64,000 nt of DNA from Flavobacterium alkalisoli (GTDB lineage: Bacteria > Bacteroidota > Bacteroidia > Flavobacteriales > Flavobacteriaceae): positions 558,001 through 622,000 of the forward strand of contig NZ_CP042831.1 in assembly GCF_008000935.1 (NCBI RefSeq). The letters are read 5' to 3'. A model generated the notes under the pieces. It was not told the DNA's origin and searched no databases. It saw only the letters and a list, made by a program, of their open reading frames with translations. Position numbers and translations under genes: made by a program. Of the stretch, positions 52,921-62,518 are shown in pieces (position 1 is the first letter of the stretch; every line of letters begins with the position of its first letter).

Positions 52921-54240
52921 ATGAAAAAATTACTACTATTATTATTGGGCAGTATCGCTTACGCTCAGCCAAATATGGGCACTCCTAATGATTTATCGGC
53001 ATGTGATGATGATTTAGACTCGTTCACAGCATTTAACCTTACCTTAAATAACGACCCGGTACTTAACGGATTGGACAGCAATGCCTATACAGTAAGCTAC
53101 CATGAAACCGAAATGGATGCTGTTTATAATCTTAACGCCATAGTAAACCCGGTAAGCTATACCAACCTGGTATCTTCTGCACAAACTATCTATGTAAGAT
53201 TAACCGAAAATGCAGACTCATCAAACTATGATGTGGCATATTTTACAATAAATGTGGCAAACGCACCTGTTTTTAGTATTAGCGACGGTATCATTTGTGT
53301 AGAATACAACACAGATGAAGTTATTGATGGATATACTTTAGATACATCACTTAACATGCAGGACTATACATTTGCATGGTTTAAAGATGGAGTTATTATT
53401 GATGACGCAAACATGAGTACGTATACTGCTACAACAGAGGGCCATTATGAGGTAATGGTTACAGATGCAGTTAACGGCTGCAGCACAACCGAGGGAGCCG
53501 ATGTTACTATATCTGGACCAGCTGCTTTGTTGGTAGAAGGTACATTACTTTCAGATTCTCAAAACATAGTTATACCTGTAAATGGTTATGGCGAATATAA
53601 TTACGGTATTGATGAAGAGCCTATGCAGGCAGAGAACTATTTTACCGATTTGGAATTAGGAACACATACAGGATATGTATATGACTTAAACGGGTGTGGA
53701 ACCTTAACTTTTGAATTTGAGATCACCATACCTAATGCACCTACAGGAGAGCCTGAACAATACTTTACAGAAGGTCAAACACTTGCTGATATAGAAGTGG
53801 AAGGTGAAAATATTTTATGGTATGCAAACGATATTTTTACTACCGATGATGCCATGGATACAAATGATGAAGAGACACCTCTTCCTGCAAATACAGTGCT
53901 TGCTAATGAGGCCATTTATTATGCCACGCAAACCATAAACGACTCGGAAAGCTATTATCGTTTACCTGTAAAAGTGTATACTACACTATCAAACCAGGAG
54001 CAGGCATTTAAAAACCTGACTTACTACCCTAACCCGGTAAGTAATGTACTTACATTAAGCAATGCTAACGAAATTAGTAAGGTAGAAGCTTATAATCTGT
54101 TAGGCCAAAAGGTACTTGCTAAAGATTTTAGCACTACAGAAGCACAAGTTGACATAAGCTCTCTTGAAGCCGGAATTTACCTTGTAAAGGTTACATCTCA
54201 GGAAAAAATAACAACTACCATACGTATACAAAAACAGTAA
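52921..54240 (+). CDS. T9SS-sorted surface protein, Ig-like, tandem family member
   Basis: About 439 residues from the ATG reading MKKLLLLLLGSIAYAQPN, a short clear signal; the longer frame from 52861 would start in the upstream terminator. The N-terminal domain has NTVSYHETEMDAVYN-type strands and IYVRLTENADSSNY. Next come an Ig-like part with YTFAWFKDGVIIDDANMSTY, the family unit TLADIEVEGENILWY ... YYATQTI, and the sorting domain (YYPNPVSNVLTLSN ... TTIRIQKQ). It lacks the choice-of-anchor L domain of its neighbours. Confidence 0.82.
   Translation: MKKLLLLLLGSIAYAQPNMGTPNDLSACDDDLDSFTAFNLTLNNDPVLNGLDSNAYTVSYHETEMDAVYNLNAIVNPVSYTNLVSSAQTIYVRLTENADSSNYDVAYFTINVANAPVFSISDGIICVEYNTDEVIDGYTLDTSLNMQDYTFAWFKDGVIIDDANMSTYTATTEGHYEVMVTDAVNGCSTTEGADVTISGPAALLVEGTLLSDSQNIVIPVNGYGEYNYGIDEEPMQAENYFTDLELGTHTGYVYDLNGCGTLTFEFEITIPNAPTGEPEQYFTEGQTLADIEVEGENILWYANDIFTTDDAMDTNDEETPLPANTVLANEAIYYATQTINDSESYYRLPVKVYTTLSNQEQAFKNLTYYPNPVSNVLTLSNANEISKVEAYNLLGQKVLAKDFSTTEAQVDISSLEAGIYLVKVTSQEKITTTIRIQKQ
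54006..54240 (+). repeat. T9SS sorting-domain coding repeat, copy near-identical to 56371-56605
   Basis: The two ~235-bp stretches encode almost the same C-terminus (NANEISKVEAYNLLGQKVLA, KDFSTTEAQVD) with only scattered, mostly silent differences. The copy at 52410-52642 is more diverged. Confidence 0.75.
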
Positions 54241-54256
54241 TACTTTTATATACACC

Positions 54257-54288
54257 AAGCCCTGCATTGTAATGCAGGGCTTTTTTTA
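54257..54288 (+). terminator. Terminator after the 439-residue T9SS protein
   Basis: GCCCTGCATTGTAATGCAGGGC stem plus T-run. Confidence 0.88.
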
Positions 54289-54340
54289 TTTTAATAAGAT
54301 TAAACTTATTTATATTTTTACCCATCAAACAACCACACTC

Positions 54341-56605
54341 ATGAAAAAAAAATTATTGTTATTGGCCTTATGGCCTATCTCATTATTTTCTCAGGCGCAA
54401 TATGACACTTGTGAAAATGCATATTCTTTGAATATAAGCAACAGTATATTCTGCAATACAACTCCGTTAATATTCTTTGACGGAAACACGCTATCTGATG
54501 TTCCTGACAATTGTGTAGAAACAAATAGCGATAGCGATATGTGGTTCCAGTTTACGCCGGGAACAAATCAAACACAACTAAAACTAAACGTTCCGACTGA
54601 TGGTTTCTTTTCACTTTACAGAGGAGATTGTAACTCCTTAACGCAAATTTGCACAGAACAGCAACAAGGTATTACAATACTACATGATCTTATTCCGGGA
54701 GAAACATATAAATTAAGATGTTACGCTCCTTCTGATTTTAATTCCGGCTTTGAAAGCTATATATGCCTTACCGTAAATGATGCCCCTATTTTAGTTTCTG
54801 ACAGTCAATATACAATCGAACAATTGGTAACCGATGTGTTTTTCAATTCTCAATGTGTATCGGTTTCTAATATAACTTCATACACAGGTAATGCAAATAA
54901 TTTAAATGGAATAGGCTACTTTAACAGAAATGCAACCTCATTCCCTTTTGACGAAGGTATAGTATTAACCAACTCTGATTTACAATTTGTACCCGGACCT
55001 AACAGTAATATGGCCGGAGCATTAGACCCCGTAGAGTGGCTTGGCGATGAAGATATTGAAAACGCACTTATGGAAGAAGGGATAACTTTTGAATCTAAAA
55101 ACGCAAGCATTTTAGAGTTTGATTTCGTAGCCAGTGCAGATAAACTGGATTTTGAAATCATTTTTGCTTCAGATGAATATGGTTCATTTCAATGTGAGAA
55201 TAATGATGCTATTGCTTTTTTACTTACAGATTCCGCAAATAACGAAACCGTAAATCTAGCAATTGTACCGGGAACAGAATCAACCCCTATTTGTATAGCA
55301 ACAATAAGGGATAACCAATATATGAGTGCATGTACATCTGAAAATGCAGAATTCTTTGGTCAGTTTATTCCCCAAAATCCGTCTCCTTCATCAATCTCTC
55401 CAACAAATTTTAATGGACTTACTATACCATTACATATAACCGGAAGTATTATACCCGGAAACAACTACCATTTAAAACTTGTTATTTCAGATGGTGAAGA
55501 CGTACAGGTTTCTTCTGCTGTATTTTTAAAGAAAGCTCTGTTTAACTATTCTGAACTGGATTCAGAAAACATTGCGATAAGTTCAACCACGTTTGATAAT
55601 ATATGCCCTCAGGAACCTACCATTTTAAGCATTAATCTCGAAGGCCCTTATGCCTATCAGTGGTATGTAGACGGTATACCTATTGAAAATGCTACCGAGA
55701 CTACTTATACTGCTACCACCCCGGGACAATATTCATTATTTGTTTCCTATGAAGAAGGAAGCACTTGCGGGCGCATGTTTAATTATGCCTACTACATAAG
55801 TGAGGTTAACTTAAACCCAATGGATGTTAGTGACATCATAATATATGAAGACAATACTGATGGTTTTGCGCAGTTTGACCTGCAAGCTAAGGCTAATGAA
55901 ATTATGGATGAAAACAATTATGAACTTTATGATGTATTTTTTTCAACTGATCCTAATGGAGAGGAAGGCTATATAAACCCTAATTTACCTTATACTAATC
56001 TTACCAATCCGCAAACGCTGTATGCTATTATTGCCTCCCCTACCTCCGTATGTGTAGCAATAATGCCTTTCCAGCTACGTGTACTGGACTCAACAGAAAT
56101 AGTACCCCAGCCGGATGGAGAAAGCTCGCAAACTTTTACCGAAGGCGCTACACTTGCAGATATTGTAGTTTCCGGCGAAAACATACAATGGTATGATAGT
56201 GGCATTGAAGTTCCTGATGGAGTTATGAATACTAACAGTAACACTCCGCTACCTCTATCTACTTTACTTGTAGACGGTGCTACTTACTATGCTTCACAAA
56301 CAATAAACGGTTTAGAAAGCTTAGACAGGCTTGCCGTTACCGTACATTTCTCACTTGACATAGAAAGCTCTGTTTTTAAAGGATTAAATTATTTCCCTAA
56401 CCCGGTAAGCGATATACTTACATTAAGCAATGCTAATGAAATTAGCAAGGTAGAAGCTTATAATCTATTAGGTCAAAAAGTACTTGCTAAGGATTTTAGC
56501 ACTACAGAAGCACAAGTTGACATGAGCTCTCTTGAAACCGGAATTTACCTTGTAAAGGTTACTTCTCAGGAACAACAAAAAACCATACGTATACAAAAAC
56601 AGTAA
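54341..56605 (+). CDS. Large T9SS-sorted surface protein with choice-of-anchor L domain
   Basis: About 754 residues from the ATG reading MKKKLLLLALWPISLFSQAQ; the longer frame from 54272 begins in the preceding terminator. Layout follows the 832-residue paralogue: N-terminal domain (~20-150), choice-of-anchor L domain (~155-400: GIGYFNRNATSFPFDEGIVL, FEIIFASDEYG, ATIRDNQYMSAC), an Ig-like unit (QWYVDGIPIENATETTYTAT), a beta domain, the TLADIVVSGENIQWY ... YYASQTI unit and the sorting domain ending KTIRIQKQ. Likely a surface adhesin. Confidence 0.85.
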   Translation: MKKKLLLLALWPISLFSQAQYDTCENAYSLNISNSIFCNTTPLIFFDGNTLSDVPDNCVETNSDSDMWFQFTPGTNQTQLKLNVPTDGFFSLYRGDCNSLTQICTEQQQGITILHDLIPGETYKLRCYAPSDFNSGFESYICLTVNDAPILVSDSQYTIEQLVTDVFFNSQCVSVSNITSYTGNANNLNGIGYFNRNATSFPFDEGIVLTNSDLQFVPGPNSNMAGALDPVEWLGDEDIENALMEEGITFESKNASILEFDFVASADKLDFEIIFASDEYGSFQCENNDAIAFLLTDSANNETVNLAIVPGTESTPICIATIRDNQYMSACTSENAEFFGQFIPQNPSPSSISPTNFNGLTIPLHITGSIIPGNNYHLKLVISDGEDVQVSSAVFLKKALFNYSELDSENIAISSTTFDNICPQEPTILSINLEGPYAYQWYVDGIPIENATETTYTATTPGQYSLFVSYEEGSTCGRMFNYAYYISEVNLNPMDVSDIIIYEDNTDGFAQFDLQAKANEIMDENNYELYDVFFSTDPNGEEGYINPNLPYTNLTNPQTLYAIIASPTSVCVAIMPFQLRVLDSTEIVPQPDGESSQTFTEGATLADIVVSGENIQWYDSGIEVPDGVMNTNSNTPLPLSTLLVDGATYYASQTINGLESLDRLAVTVHFSLDIESSVFKGLNYFPNPVSDILTLSNANEISKVEAYNLLGQKVLAKDFSTTEAQVDMSSLETGIYLVKVTSQEQQKTIRIQKQ
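56371..56605 (+). repeat. T9SS sorting-domain coding repeat, second copy
   Basis: Near-identical to 54006-54240; a recent duplication or gene conversion. Confidence 0.75.
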
Positions 56606-56621
56606 TGTTTTATATACAACT

Positions 56622-56649
56622 AAAGCCCTGTAATACAGGGCTTTTTTAT
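56622..56649 (+). terminator. Terminator after the 754-residue T9SS protein
   Basis: AGCCCTG TAATA CAGGGCT stem with T-run. Confidence 0.85.
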
Positions 56650-56679
56650 TATTCCAACCATTTATACACCTTTATGCAT

Positions 56680-56775
56680 CTTTATAAATAGATAGGTAAC
56701 ACATATCTGTCTGCTTATAAACAAACTGCTACTATTATACGTATATAAAAACTGCCATTGTTTTTTTATGCACTT
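56680..56775 (+). pseudogene. Second ghost remnant: decayed leader plus T9SS tail
   Basis: GCATCTTTATAAATAGATAGG (shortened here) resembles the leaders before 52772 and 52921. Then ACTATTATACGTATATAAAA and CTGCCATTG at 56731-56760 match the paralogue tail (ACTACCATACGTATACAAAA, CAGTAATG) with substitutions, including one that makes a stop. No open frame remains. Confidence 0.45.
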
Positions 56776-56811
56776 AAAACCCCACACCTTTACGTGGGGT
56801 TTTATTTTTTA
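56776..56811 (+). terminator. Terminator hairpin before the lipoprotein gene
   Basis: AACCCCAC...GTGGGGTT stem followed by a T-rich run; it lies after the second ghost remnant. Confidence 0.75.
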
Positions 56812-56866
56812 TATCCTGAAACTTTTTTCTGTATATTGTGCACCCAAACCAAACAACTCATTAACC

Positions 56867-57316
56867 ATGAAAAAAACACTTATGCTGGCTTTGTTCAGCT
56901 TATTTGCAATCACTTTTAGTTCCTGCACAGGAGAAGACGACGGACCATCTCAGGGAGGTATTGTAAAATTTAAACTTGACGGCACACAAAAAGAACATGT
57001 TATTTGTATTGTACTTGAAACAGAAGTACAGCCAAATGAATACATCCTTACACTTACTTCATCTAATACAGAAGAAACAGGAGTATTTCGTTATGAAATA
57101 CCACCGGGTGTTACAGGAAATGTAACTCCTGAGTTTATGGCTTATCAGCTTACCAACAAGGTAATGGTTGCCAATGAAGGGGAATACCAAACTAATGTCT
57201 CCGTTAACAGTGACGGGCATCTTAAAGGAACTTTCTCAGGAACTTTTAGAAGCAATCTTGCTAATGATGACGAATTCATAACTATTACCGAAGGAGAGTT
57301 CGACGTTCATTACTAA
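56867..57316 (+). CDS. Small lipoprotein of unknown function
   Basis: About 149 residues from the ATG reading MKKTLMLALFSLFAITFSSC, a clear lipoprotein signal with lipobox FSSC; the longer frame from 56768 starts inside the upstream terminator. The mature part begins TGEDDGPSQGG, whose acidic residues after Cys fit the surface-export signal of Bacteroidota lipoproteins. The rest is a beta-rich ~125-residue domain (IVKFKLDGTQKEHVICIVLE, VSVNSDGHLKGTFSGTFR). No named family recognised. A strong terminator follows. Confidence 0.72.
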   Translation: MKKTLMLALFSLFAITFSSCTGEDDGPSQGGIVKFKLDGTQKEHVICIVLETEVQPNEYILTLTSSNTEETGVFRYEIPPGVTGNVTPEFMAYQLTNKVMVANEGEYQTNVSVNSDGHLKGTFSGTFRSNLANDDEFITITEGEFDVHY

Positions 57317-57332
57317 ACGTTTTATTTTAAAA

Positions 57333-57367
57333 TAAAAAAGCCCCACTTAACAGTGGGGCTTTTTACT
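57333..57367. terminator. Bidirectional terminator between lipoprotein gene and sucB
   Basis: AGCCCCACTTAACAGTGGGGCT stem with A-run before and T-run after. Confidence 0.9.
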
Positions 57368-57384
57368 TTTATACTGACTTGTTA

Positions 57385-58626
57385 TTAAAGTTCTAACGCT
57401 TTTCTTGCATTACCGTCCATAAGCAGTTCTACCGGATTTTCTAATCCTTCTTTAACCGCTACAAGGAAACCTACTGACTCACGTCCGTCGATGATTCTGT
57501 GGTCATAAGAAAGAGCCACATACATCATTGGGTGAATCTCAACTTTACCATCTACAGCAATAGGGCGCTCAATGATATTGTGCATACCAAGAATACCAGA
57601 CTGTGGAGGGTTGATGATAGGTGTAGATAACATACTACCGAATACACCACCATTAGAAATAGTAAATGTACCACCTGTCATATCGTCTACAGTAATTTGC
57701 CCGTCACGTGCACGAAGTGCAAGACGCTTAATTTCTGCCTCAACACCACGGAAAGTTAATGCTTCTGCATTTCTCACTACAGGTACCATTAGTCCTTTAG
57801 GACCTGATACTGCAACAGAGATATCACAGAAATCGTAAGATATTTTGTAATCTCCGTCTATCATAGAGTTTACATCCGGATATAATTGTAATGCTCTAAC
57901 AACAGCTTTAGTAAAGAAAGACATAAAGCCCAGGCTTACTCCGGCATGTTTAGCTTTAAACTCATCTTTAAACTCGTTACGCACTTTATTGATAGGCGTC
58001 ATGTTTACTTCGTTGAAAGTAGTAAGCATAGCCGTTTCGTTTTTAGCCGAAACAAGACGCTCTGCCACTTTTCTTCTAAGCATAGACAGTTTAGTACGCT
58101 CAGAACCACGGCTACCACCTGTAGGAGTACCCATAGAAGCTTTAGCGTTTACCGCATCATCTTTAGTTATTCTGCCACCCTTACCTGTACCGGATACAGT
58201 TGCAGGGTCTATATTTTTCTCGTCTAATATTTTTCTTGCTGCAGGAGAAGGTGTTCCTGTAGCATACGTTTTCTCTGCAGGAGCTTCTTTTTTAGGCTCT
58301 TCTTTTTTAGGCTCTTCTTTTTTCTCTTCTGCTTTAGGAGCTTCTTCTTTTTTCTCCTCTTTAGCAGGAGCAGCACCTTCCGGTTTTGCAGCACCAGTAT
58401 CTATAAGGCAAACTACCTGGCCTACAGCCACAGCGTCTCCTTCTTCTGCTTTAAGTGTAATAATACCACTTGCTTCTGCAGGTAGCTCTAGTGTTGCTTT
58501 ATCTGAATCAACTTCGGCAATAGCCTGGTCCTTTTCTACATAATCCCCGTCTTTTACCAGCCATGTTGCAATCTCAACTTCTGTTATCGATTCCCCCGGC
58601 GAAGGAACTTTCATTTCTAAAATCAT
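57385..58626 (-). CDS. sucB: Dihydrolipoyllysine-residue succinyltransferase (E2 of 2-oxoglutarate dehydrogenase)
   Basis: 413 residues. The lipoyl domain (residues 1-80) carries the lipoylation Lys in [13 protein letters not shown] Glu/Lys/Pro-rich linker (~85-120, repeats of EEPKKE) leads to the E1/E3-binding domain ([20 protein letters not shown]...GRITKDD, ~125-160). The catalytic domain has the His-Asp motif [14 protein letters not shown] near the end. It transfers the succinyl group to CoA in the TCA cycle. It is 55 bp downstream of sucA in one operon. Confidence 0.95.
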   Translation of the reverse strand: MILEMKVPSPGESITEVEIATWLVKDGDYVEKDQAIAEVDSDKATLELPAEASGIITLKAEEGDAVAVGQVVCLIDTGAAKPEGAAPAKEEKKEEAPKAEEKKEEPKKEEPKKEAPAEKTYATGTPSPAARKILDEKNIDPATVSGTGKGGRITKDDAVNAKASMGTPTGGSRGSERTKLSMLRRKVAERLVSAKNETAMLTTFNEVNMTPINKVRNEFKDEFKAKHAGVSLGFMSFFTKAVVRALQLYPDVNSMIDGDYKISYDFCDISVAVSGPKGLMVPVVRNAEALTFRGVEAEIKRLALRARDGQITVDDMTGGTFTISNGGVFGSMLSTPIINPPQSGILGMHNIIERPIAVDGKVEIHPMMYVALSYDHRIIDGRESVGFLVAVKEGLENPVELLMDGNARKALEL

Positions 58627-58681
58627 GTCAGTATAATTTTATATTTGCGTTGTTGTTAACTATTGAAAATCAAAAATACGA

Positions 58682-61459
58682 TTAATTAAATAAATCTTTA
58701 TCAAAAACCATTGCTATAGCAGCGGCATGACGTTTTTTAGCACGTGTGTAACTACCTGCTGCAGGAGCACTGTATGCTTTTAATGAAGCTACCCTGAATT
58801 TAACCTCAGTAAAGTTCATTAGCATATAGCTGTAAGCACCCATGTTTCTTGGTTCTTCCTGTGCCCATACATAATCATCGGCATTAGAGTATTTAGCAAT
58901 AACTGCTTTTAACTGTTCTACCGGTAACGGGAACAACTGCTCCAGCCTTACAAAGGCTACATCGTCACGGCCCAGGTTTTCTCTCTCTGCCACAAGATCG
59001 TAGTAAAACTTACCTGTACAGAATACAAGTGTTTTTACTTTTTTAGGATCTGCGATTGGATCGTCAAGCACTTCCTGGAATGTACCTTCTGCAAGCTCAT
59101 CTACAGATGATACCGCTGCAGGGTGACGCAGTAAACTCTTAGGAGTAAACACGATAAGCGGTTTTCTGAATGTAGTTTTCATCTGTCTTCTTAACAAGTG
59201 GAAGAAGTTAGCAGGTGTAGTACAGTCAGCAATATACATATTGTGATTAGCACATAGCTGCAGGTAACGCTCCATACGTGCAGAAGAGTGTTCCGCACCC
59301 TGGCCTTCATACCCGTGAGGAAGCAACATAACAAGTCCGTTCTGGTTGTTCCATTTATCCTCAGCAGCAGAAATGTACTGGTCAATCATAATTTGTGCAC
59401 CGTTTGAGAAATCACCAAACTGCGCTTCCCAAATGGTTAATGTTTTAGGGCTTGCAAGGGCATAACCATAATCAAAACCTACAACACCATATTCAGAAAG
59501 CAATGAGTTATAGATATGAAGTTTACCGTTTTGCTCTTTTAATGAATTAAGAAGTATTACTTCTTCCTCAGAGTCCTCTACCTTAACAACAGCATGACGG
59601 TGAGAGAAAGTACCCCTTTCCACATCCTGTCCTGAAAGACGAACATCATAACCCTCAGTTATAAGCGATCCGTAAGCTAAAAGCTCACCCATAGCCCAGT
59701 CAAGCTTATCTGTATCAAAATACATTGTTTTACGGTCGTTGATAAGCTTTTGTATCTTACTGATAAATTTCTTATCAGACGGAAGCTCTGTTATAACCTT
59801 AGCAATATCTGTAAGCATCTCTTTAGAGAATGCCGTATTTACTTTTTGAAGCATTTGCTCCTCTGAAGCCTGAGAGAAACCTTCCCACTCGTTTTGCATA
59901 AACGGAGTGATTATGGTAAGGTCTTTCTTTCTTGATGCCTCAAGGTTTTCTTCAAGAACAGCTTTGTATTCGGTTTCAAGCTCTTTTACATAACCTTCTT
60001 CAATAACGCCGGCTTGTAAAAGCTCTGCAGCATAAAGATCTCTTGGGTTTTTATGCTTAGCGATTATCTTATAAAGTTTAGGCTGTGTGAAACGAGGCTC
60101 ATCACCTTCGTTGTGCCCGTACTTTCTGTAACCCAAAAGGTCGATAAATACGTCTCCGCCAAATGTCATTCTATAATCAAGCGCAAAAAGCATTGCGTGT
60201 ACCACTGCCTCAACATCGTCTGCATTTACGTGAAGTACCGGAGAAAGGGTAACCTTAGCAATATCGGTACAGTAAGTAGACGAACGCGCATCGTGGTAGT
60301 TAGTGGTAAAACCAACCTGGTTGTTTATTACAAGGTGAATAGTACCTCCGGTTTTGTAACCGTCAAGCTTAGCCATCTGTACAATTTCATACACAATACC
60401 CTGACCTGCAACGGCAGCATCTCCGTGAAGTGCTATAGGCAATACCTTAGAGTTATCCTCAGGGTAATACTTATCCTGTTTTGCTCTTGCAATACCTTCT
60501 ATAACCGCACCTACAGTTTCAAGGTGCGAAGGGTTTGGAGCAAGGTTTATATTAATATTTTTACCTGTTCTTGTTTTCTTATCAGCAGTTAGGCCAAGGT
60601 GGTATTTTACGTCACCATCAAACAGGGCGTCGTCATCATAATCCTTACCGTCAAACTCACTGAAAATATCTGAAGTAGACTTACCAAAAATATTAGCAAG
60701 TACGTTTAGGCGGCCCCTGTGTGCCATACCCATTACAAACTGCTCTACGCCTTTTTCGGCAGCAGCCTCAACAAGAGCATCAAGCGCCGGTATTAACGAC
60801 TCACCGCCTTCTAGAGAAAAACGTTTTTGACCCACATATTTTGTATGCAGGAAGTTCTCAAAAGAAACTGCCTCATTAAGTTTTAAAAGGATATGTTTTT
60901 TAGCCTCTGTAGAGAAGTTAGGCTGATTTTCGTTAACATCAAGCCTGTCCTGAATCCATTTTCTTACTTCCGGATCACGGATGTACATATACTCTACACC
61001 TATATGCTGGCAGTACACCTTTGTAAGGTGGTCTACAATTTGCCTAAGTGTAGAAGGCTGCATGTTAATTTCTTTGGCTGCATCAAATACCGTATCTAAA
61101 TCAGCGTTTGAAAGGCCAAAGTTCTCAAGGTCTAAAGTTGGAGTAAACGACCTTCTCTCCCTAACCGGATTGGTTTTGGTAAAAAGGTGTCCTCTTGTCC
61201 TGTACCCTTCTATAAGGTTAAGAACTTTAAACTCTTTTTGTACCTTTTCAGGAACCCCTGAATAGTCGGGCACTACGGCACCGTTTTGTTGCGGTACGGC
61301 CTCAAAGAAACCTGAACCGTAATCAGAACTGGCAAAGTCAAAACCCTGGAAAAAGCTTCTCCAGCTTGGCTCTACACTATCCGGATTTTCTATATATTGC
61401 TCGTATAAATCTGCAAAAAAAGCAGTATGTGCTGCGTTTAAAAAGGAAAACCTGTCCAT
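58682..61459 (-). CDS. sucA: 2-oxoglutarate dehydrogenase E1 component
   Basis: A 925-residue thiamine-diphosphate enzyme that decarboxylates 2-oxoglutarate. Visible are the N-terminal E2-binding segment (FLNAAHTAFFADLYEQYIENPDSVEPSWR), MGMAHRGRLNVLANIFGK, the ThDP/Mg region ALHGDAAVAGQGIVYE and VINNQVGFTTN, YRKYGHNEGDEPRFTQP, and a C-terminal transketolase-like domain (VMLLPHGYEGQGAEHSSAR, QEEPRNMGAY). Length and order are those of complete SucA. First gene of the sucAB operon. Confidence 0.96.
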   Translation of the reverse strand: MDRFSFLNAAHTAFFADLYEQYIENPDSVEPSWRSFFQGFDFASSDYGSGFFEAVPQQNGAVVPDYSGVPEKVQKEFKVLNLIEGYRTRGHLFTKTNPVRERRSFTPTLDLENFGLSNADLDTVFDAAKEINMQPSTLRQIVDHLTKVYCQHIGVEYMYIRDPEVRKWIQDRLDVNENQPNFSTEAKKHILLKLNEAVSFENFLHTKYVGQKRFSLEGGESLIPALDALVEAAAEKGVEQFVMGMAHRGRLNVLANIFGKSTSDIFSEFDGKDYDDDALFDGDVKYHLGLTADKKTRTGKNININLAPNPSHLETVGAVIEGIARAKQDKYYPEDNSKVLPIALHGDAAVAGQGIVYEIVQMAKLDGYKTGGTIHLVINNQVGFTTNYHDARSSTYCTDIAKVTLSPVLHVNADDVEAVVHAMLFALDYRMTFGGDVFIDLLGYRKYGHNEGDEPRFTQPKLYKIIAKHKNPRDLYAAELLQAGVIEEGYVKELETEYKAVLEENLEASRKKDLTIITPFMQNEWEGFSQASEEQMLQKVNTAFSKEMLTDIAKVITELPSDKKFISKIQKLINDRKTMYFDTDKLDWAMGELLAYGSLITEGYDVRLSGQDVERGTFSHRHAVVKVEDSEEEVILLNSLKEQNGKLHIYNSLLSEYGVVGFDYGYALASPKTLTIWEAQFGDFSNGAQIMIDQYISAAEDKWNNQNGLVMLLPHGYEGQGAEHSSARMERYLQLCANHNMYIADCTTPANFFHLLRRQMKTTFRKPLIVFTPKSLLRHPAAVSSVDELAEGTFQEVLDDPIADPKKVKTLVFCTGKFYYDLVAERENLGRDDVAFVRLEQLFPLPVEQLKAVIAKYSNADDYVWAQEEPRNMGAYSYMLMNFTEVKFRVASLKAYSAPAAGSYTRAKKRHAAAIAMVFDKDLFN

Positions 61460-61501
61460 ACTAATGTCTTTATGACCTGTGTGTGTTTAAAAAAATTTAT
61501 G

Positions 61502-61509
61502 CAAAAGTA
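61502..61509 (-). promoter_or_regulatory. -7 box of the sucAB promoter
   Basis: Minus-strand TACTTTTG, full match to TANNTTTG, 43 bp before the sucA ATG. The -33 box is not clear. Confidence 0.5.
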
Positions 61510-61577
61510 CAATATTTGTAATAATCTTTCAGTGTTTTTCATATATTTATGATTATAAATTCTTAGCCCTTACAAAC

Positions 61578-62117
61578 ATGAAATCAGGTATTTTCACTTT
61601 TTTAACAAAATCAGGCACAGCAATCGCTTTCTGCCTGTGTTTTCTTTCTGCTAACGCGCAGAATAATAGTGATTTTTGGAGTAAGGTTCGCTTTGGCGGT
61701 GCTATAGGTGCATCCTTTGGCAACAATTACACTGATGTAATGATTGCTCCCGGAGCATTGTATGAGGTAAACCAGTACTACGGCGTGGGTTTATCGCTAC
61801 AGGGAAGCTACATTCAACAAAGGGATATTTATGATTCATGGATGTATGGCGGCTCAGTAATTAACGTTTTTAACCCTATACCACAGATACAGCTTTCTGC
61901 TGAACTGGAACAGCTTAGGGTTAACCTTGATTTTGACGACAGGTTTACAGAAATCTACGGTAATCAGGACAGGGATTTTTGGAATACAGCCCTGTTTTTA
62001 GGAGCGGGTTACCGTACTCAAAACGTTACCATAGGCATACGCTACAATGTATTGTTTGATGACAACGACTACGTTTACAGCGACTCCTGGATGCCTTTTA
62101 TAAGGGTTTATTTTTAG
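61578..62117 (+). CDS. Exported protein, probable small outer-membrane barrel
   Basis: 179 residues: a signal peptide (TAIAFCLCFLSANAQ, cleaved after Ala-Gln), then eight or so alternating strands (KVRFGGAIGASFGNNYTDVMIAPGALYEV, YYGVGLSLQGSYIQQ, IQLSAELEQLRVNLDF, TALFLGAGYRT, VTIGIRYNVLFD) ending FIRVYF with the terminal Phe typical of outer-membrane barrels. Divergent from sucA. The specific function is unknown. Confidence 0.72.
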   Translation: MKSGIFTFLTKSGTAIAFCLCFLSANAQNNSDFWSKVRFGGAIGASFGNNYTDVMIAPGALYEVNQYYGVGLSLQGSYIQQRDIYDSWMYGGSVINVFNPIPQIQLSAELEQLRVNLDFDDRFTEIYGNQDRDFWNTALFLGAGYRTQNVTIGIRYNVLFDDNDYVYSDSWMPFIRVYF

Positions 62118-62154
62118 TGAAAAATAAACAGATGCCAATTTCTCTCCTCAAATT

Positions 62155-62493
62155 ATGGATTTAGACTCTGCATTACAACAATTTGAAAAAGCAGCTGAAC
62201 TACATGCTTACTATAACGAAAGATATGAGTTTAAAAAAGGAAATATACATGCTGACGCCGTAATGGAGGCTGTCAATTTCCTAAAAAGCATTGATGGTTT
62301 ATCTCATTTGGAACAATTTCTTGACAGTGATAGTATGGGAATAAAAGGATGGGCTGCAGCCTACTTATTAACCTTAAACAACCAAAAAGCAATTGACGTT
62401 TTAGAAAATACAATTGCACTCAATATCCCTCATTATTCTTTTAATGCTAAAATTCTTTTATCTGAATGGAGAGAAGGTAACTTAAAATTATAA
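62155..62493 (+). CDS. Helical protein, DUF2019/HEAT-like
   Basis: 112 residues, entirely helical: ALQQFEKAAELHAYYNERYEFKKGNIHADAVMEAVNFLKSI, then LSHLEQFLDSDSMGIKGWAAAYLLTLNNQKAIDVLENTIAL and a closing ILLSEWREGNLKL. The A.E...A....d....N.......L....L..LL....v...AA..LL pattern suits the DUF2019 HEAT-like family. These small proteins are often cytoplasmic and poorly known. Start codon 38 bp after the barrel gene. Confidence 0.6.
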   Translation: MDLDSALQQFEKAAELHAYYNERYEFKKGNIHADAVMEAVNFLKSIDGLSHLEQFLDSDSMGIKGWAAAYLLTLNNQKAIDVLENTIALNIPHYSFNAKILLSEWREGNLKL

Positions 62494-62518
62494 TATGAAA
62501 AATAGAGAATAAATATGG

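Noticed and set aside
58270..58380. Repetitive DNA resembling a tandem repeat array
   Set aside because: It encodes the Glu/Lys/Pro-rich linker of SucB, a normal feature of E2 proteins.
57989..58543. 184-codon plus-strand frame
   Set aside because: Lies wholly antisense to sucB; low-complexity Ser/Ala translation mirrors the sucB linker and has no start signals.
60053..60592. 179-codon plus-strand frame
   Set aside because: Antisense shadow of sucA, which has full-length family motifs in this region.
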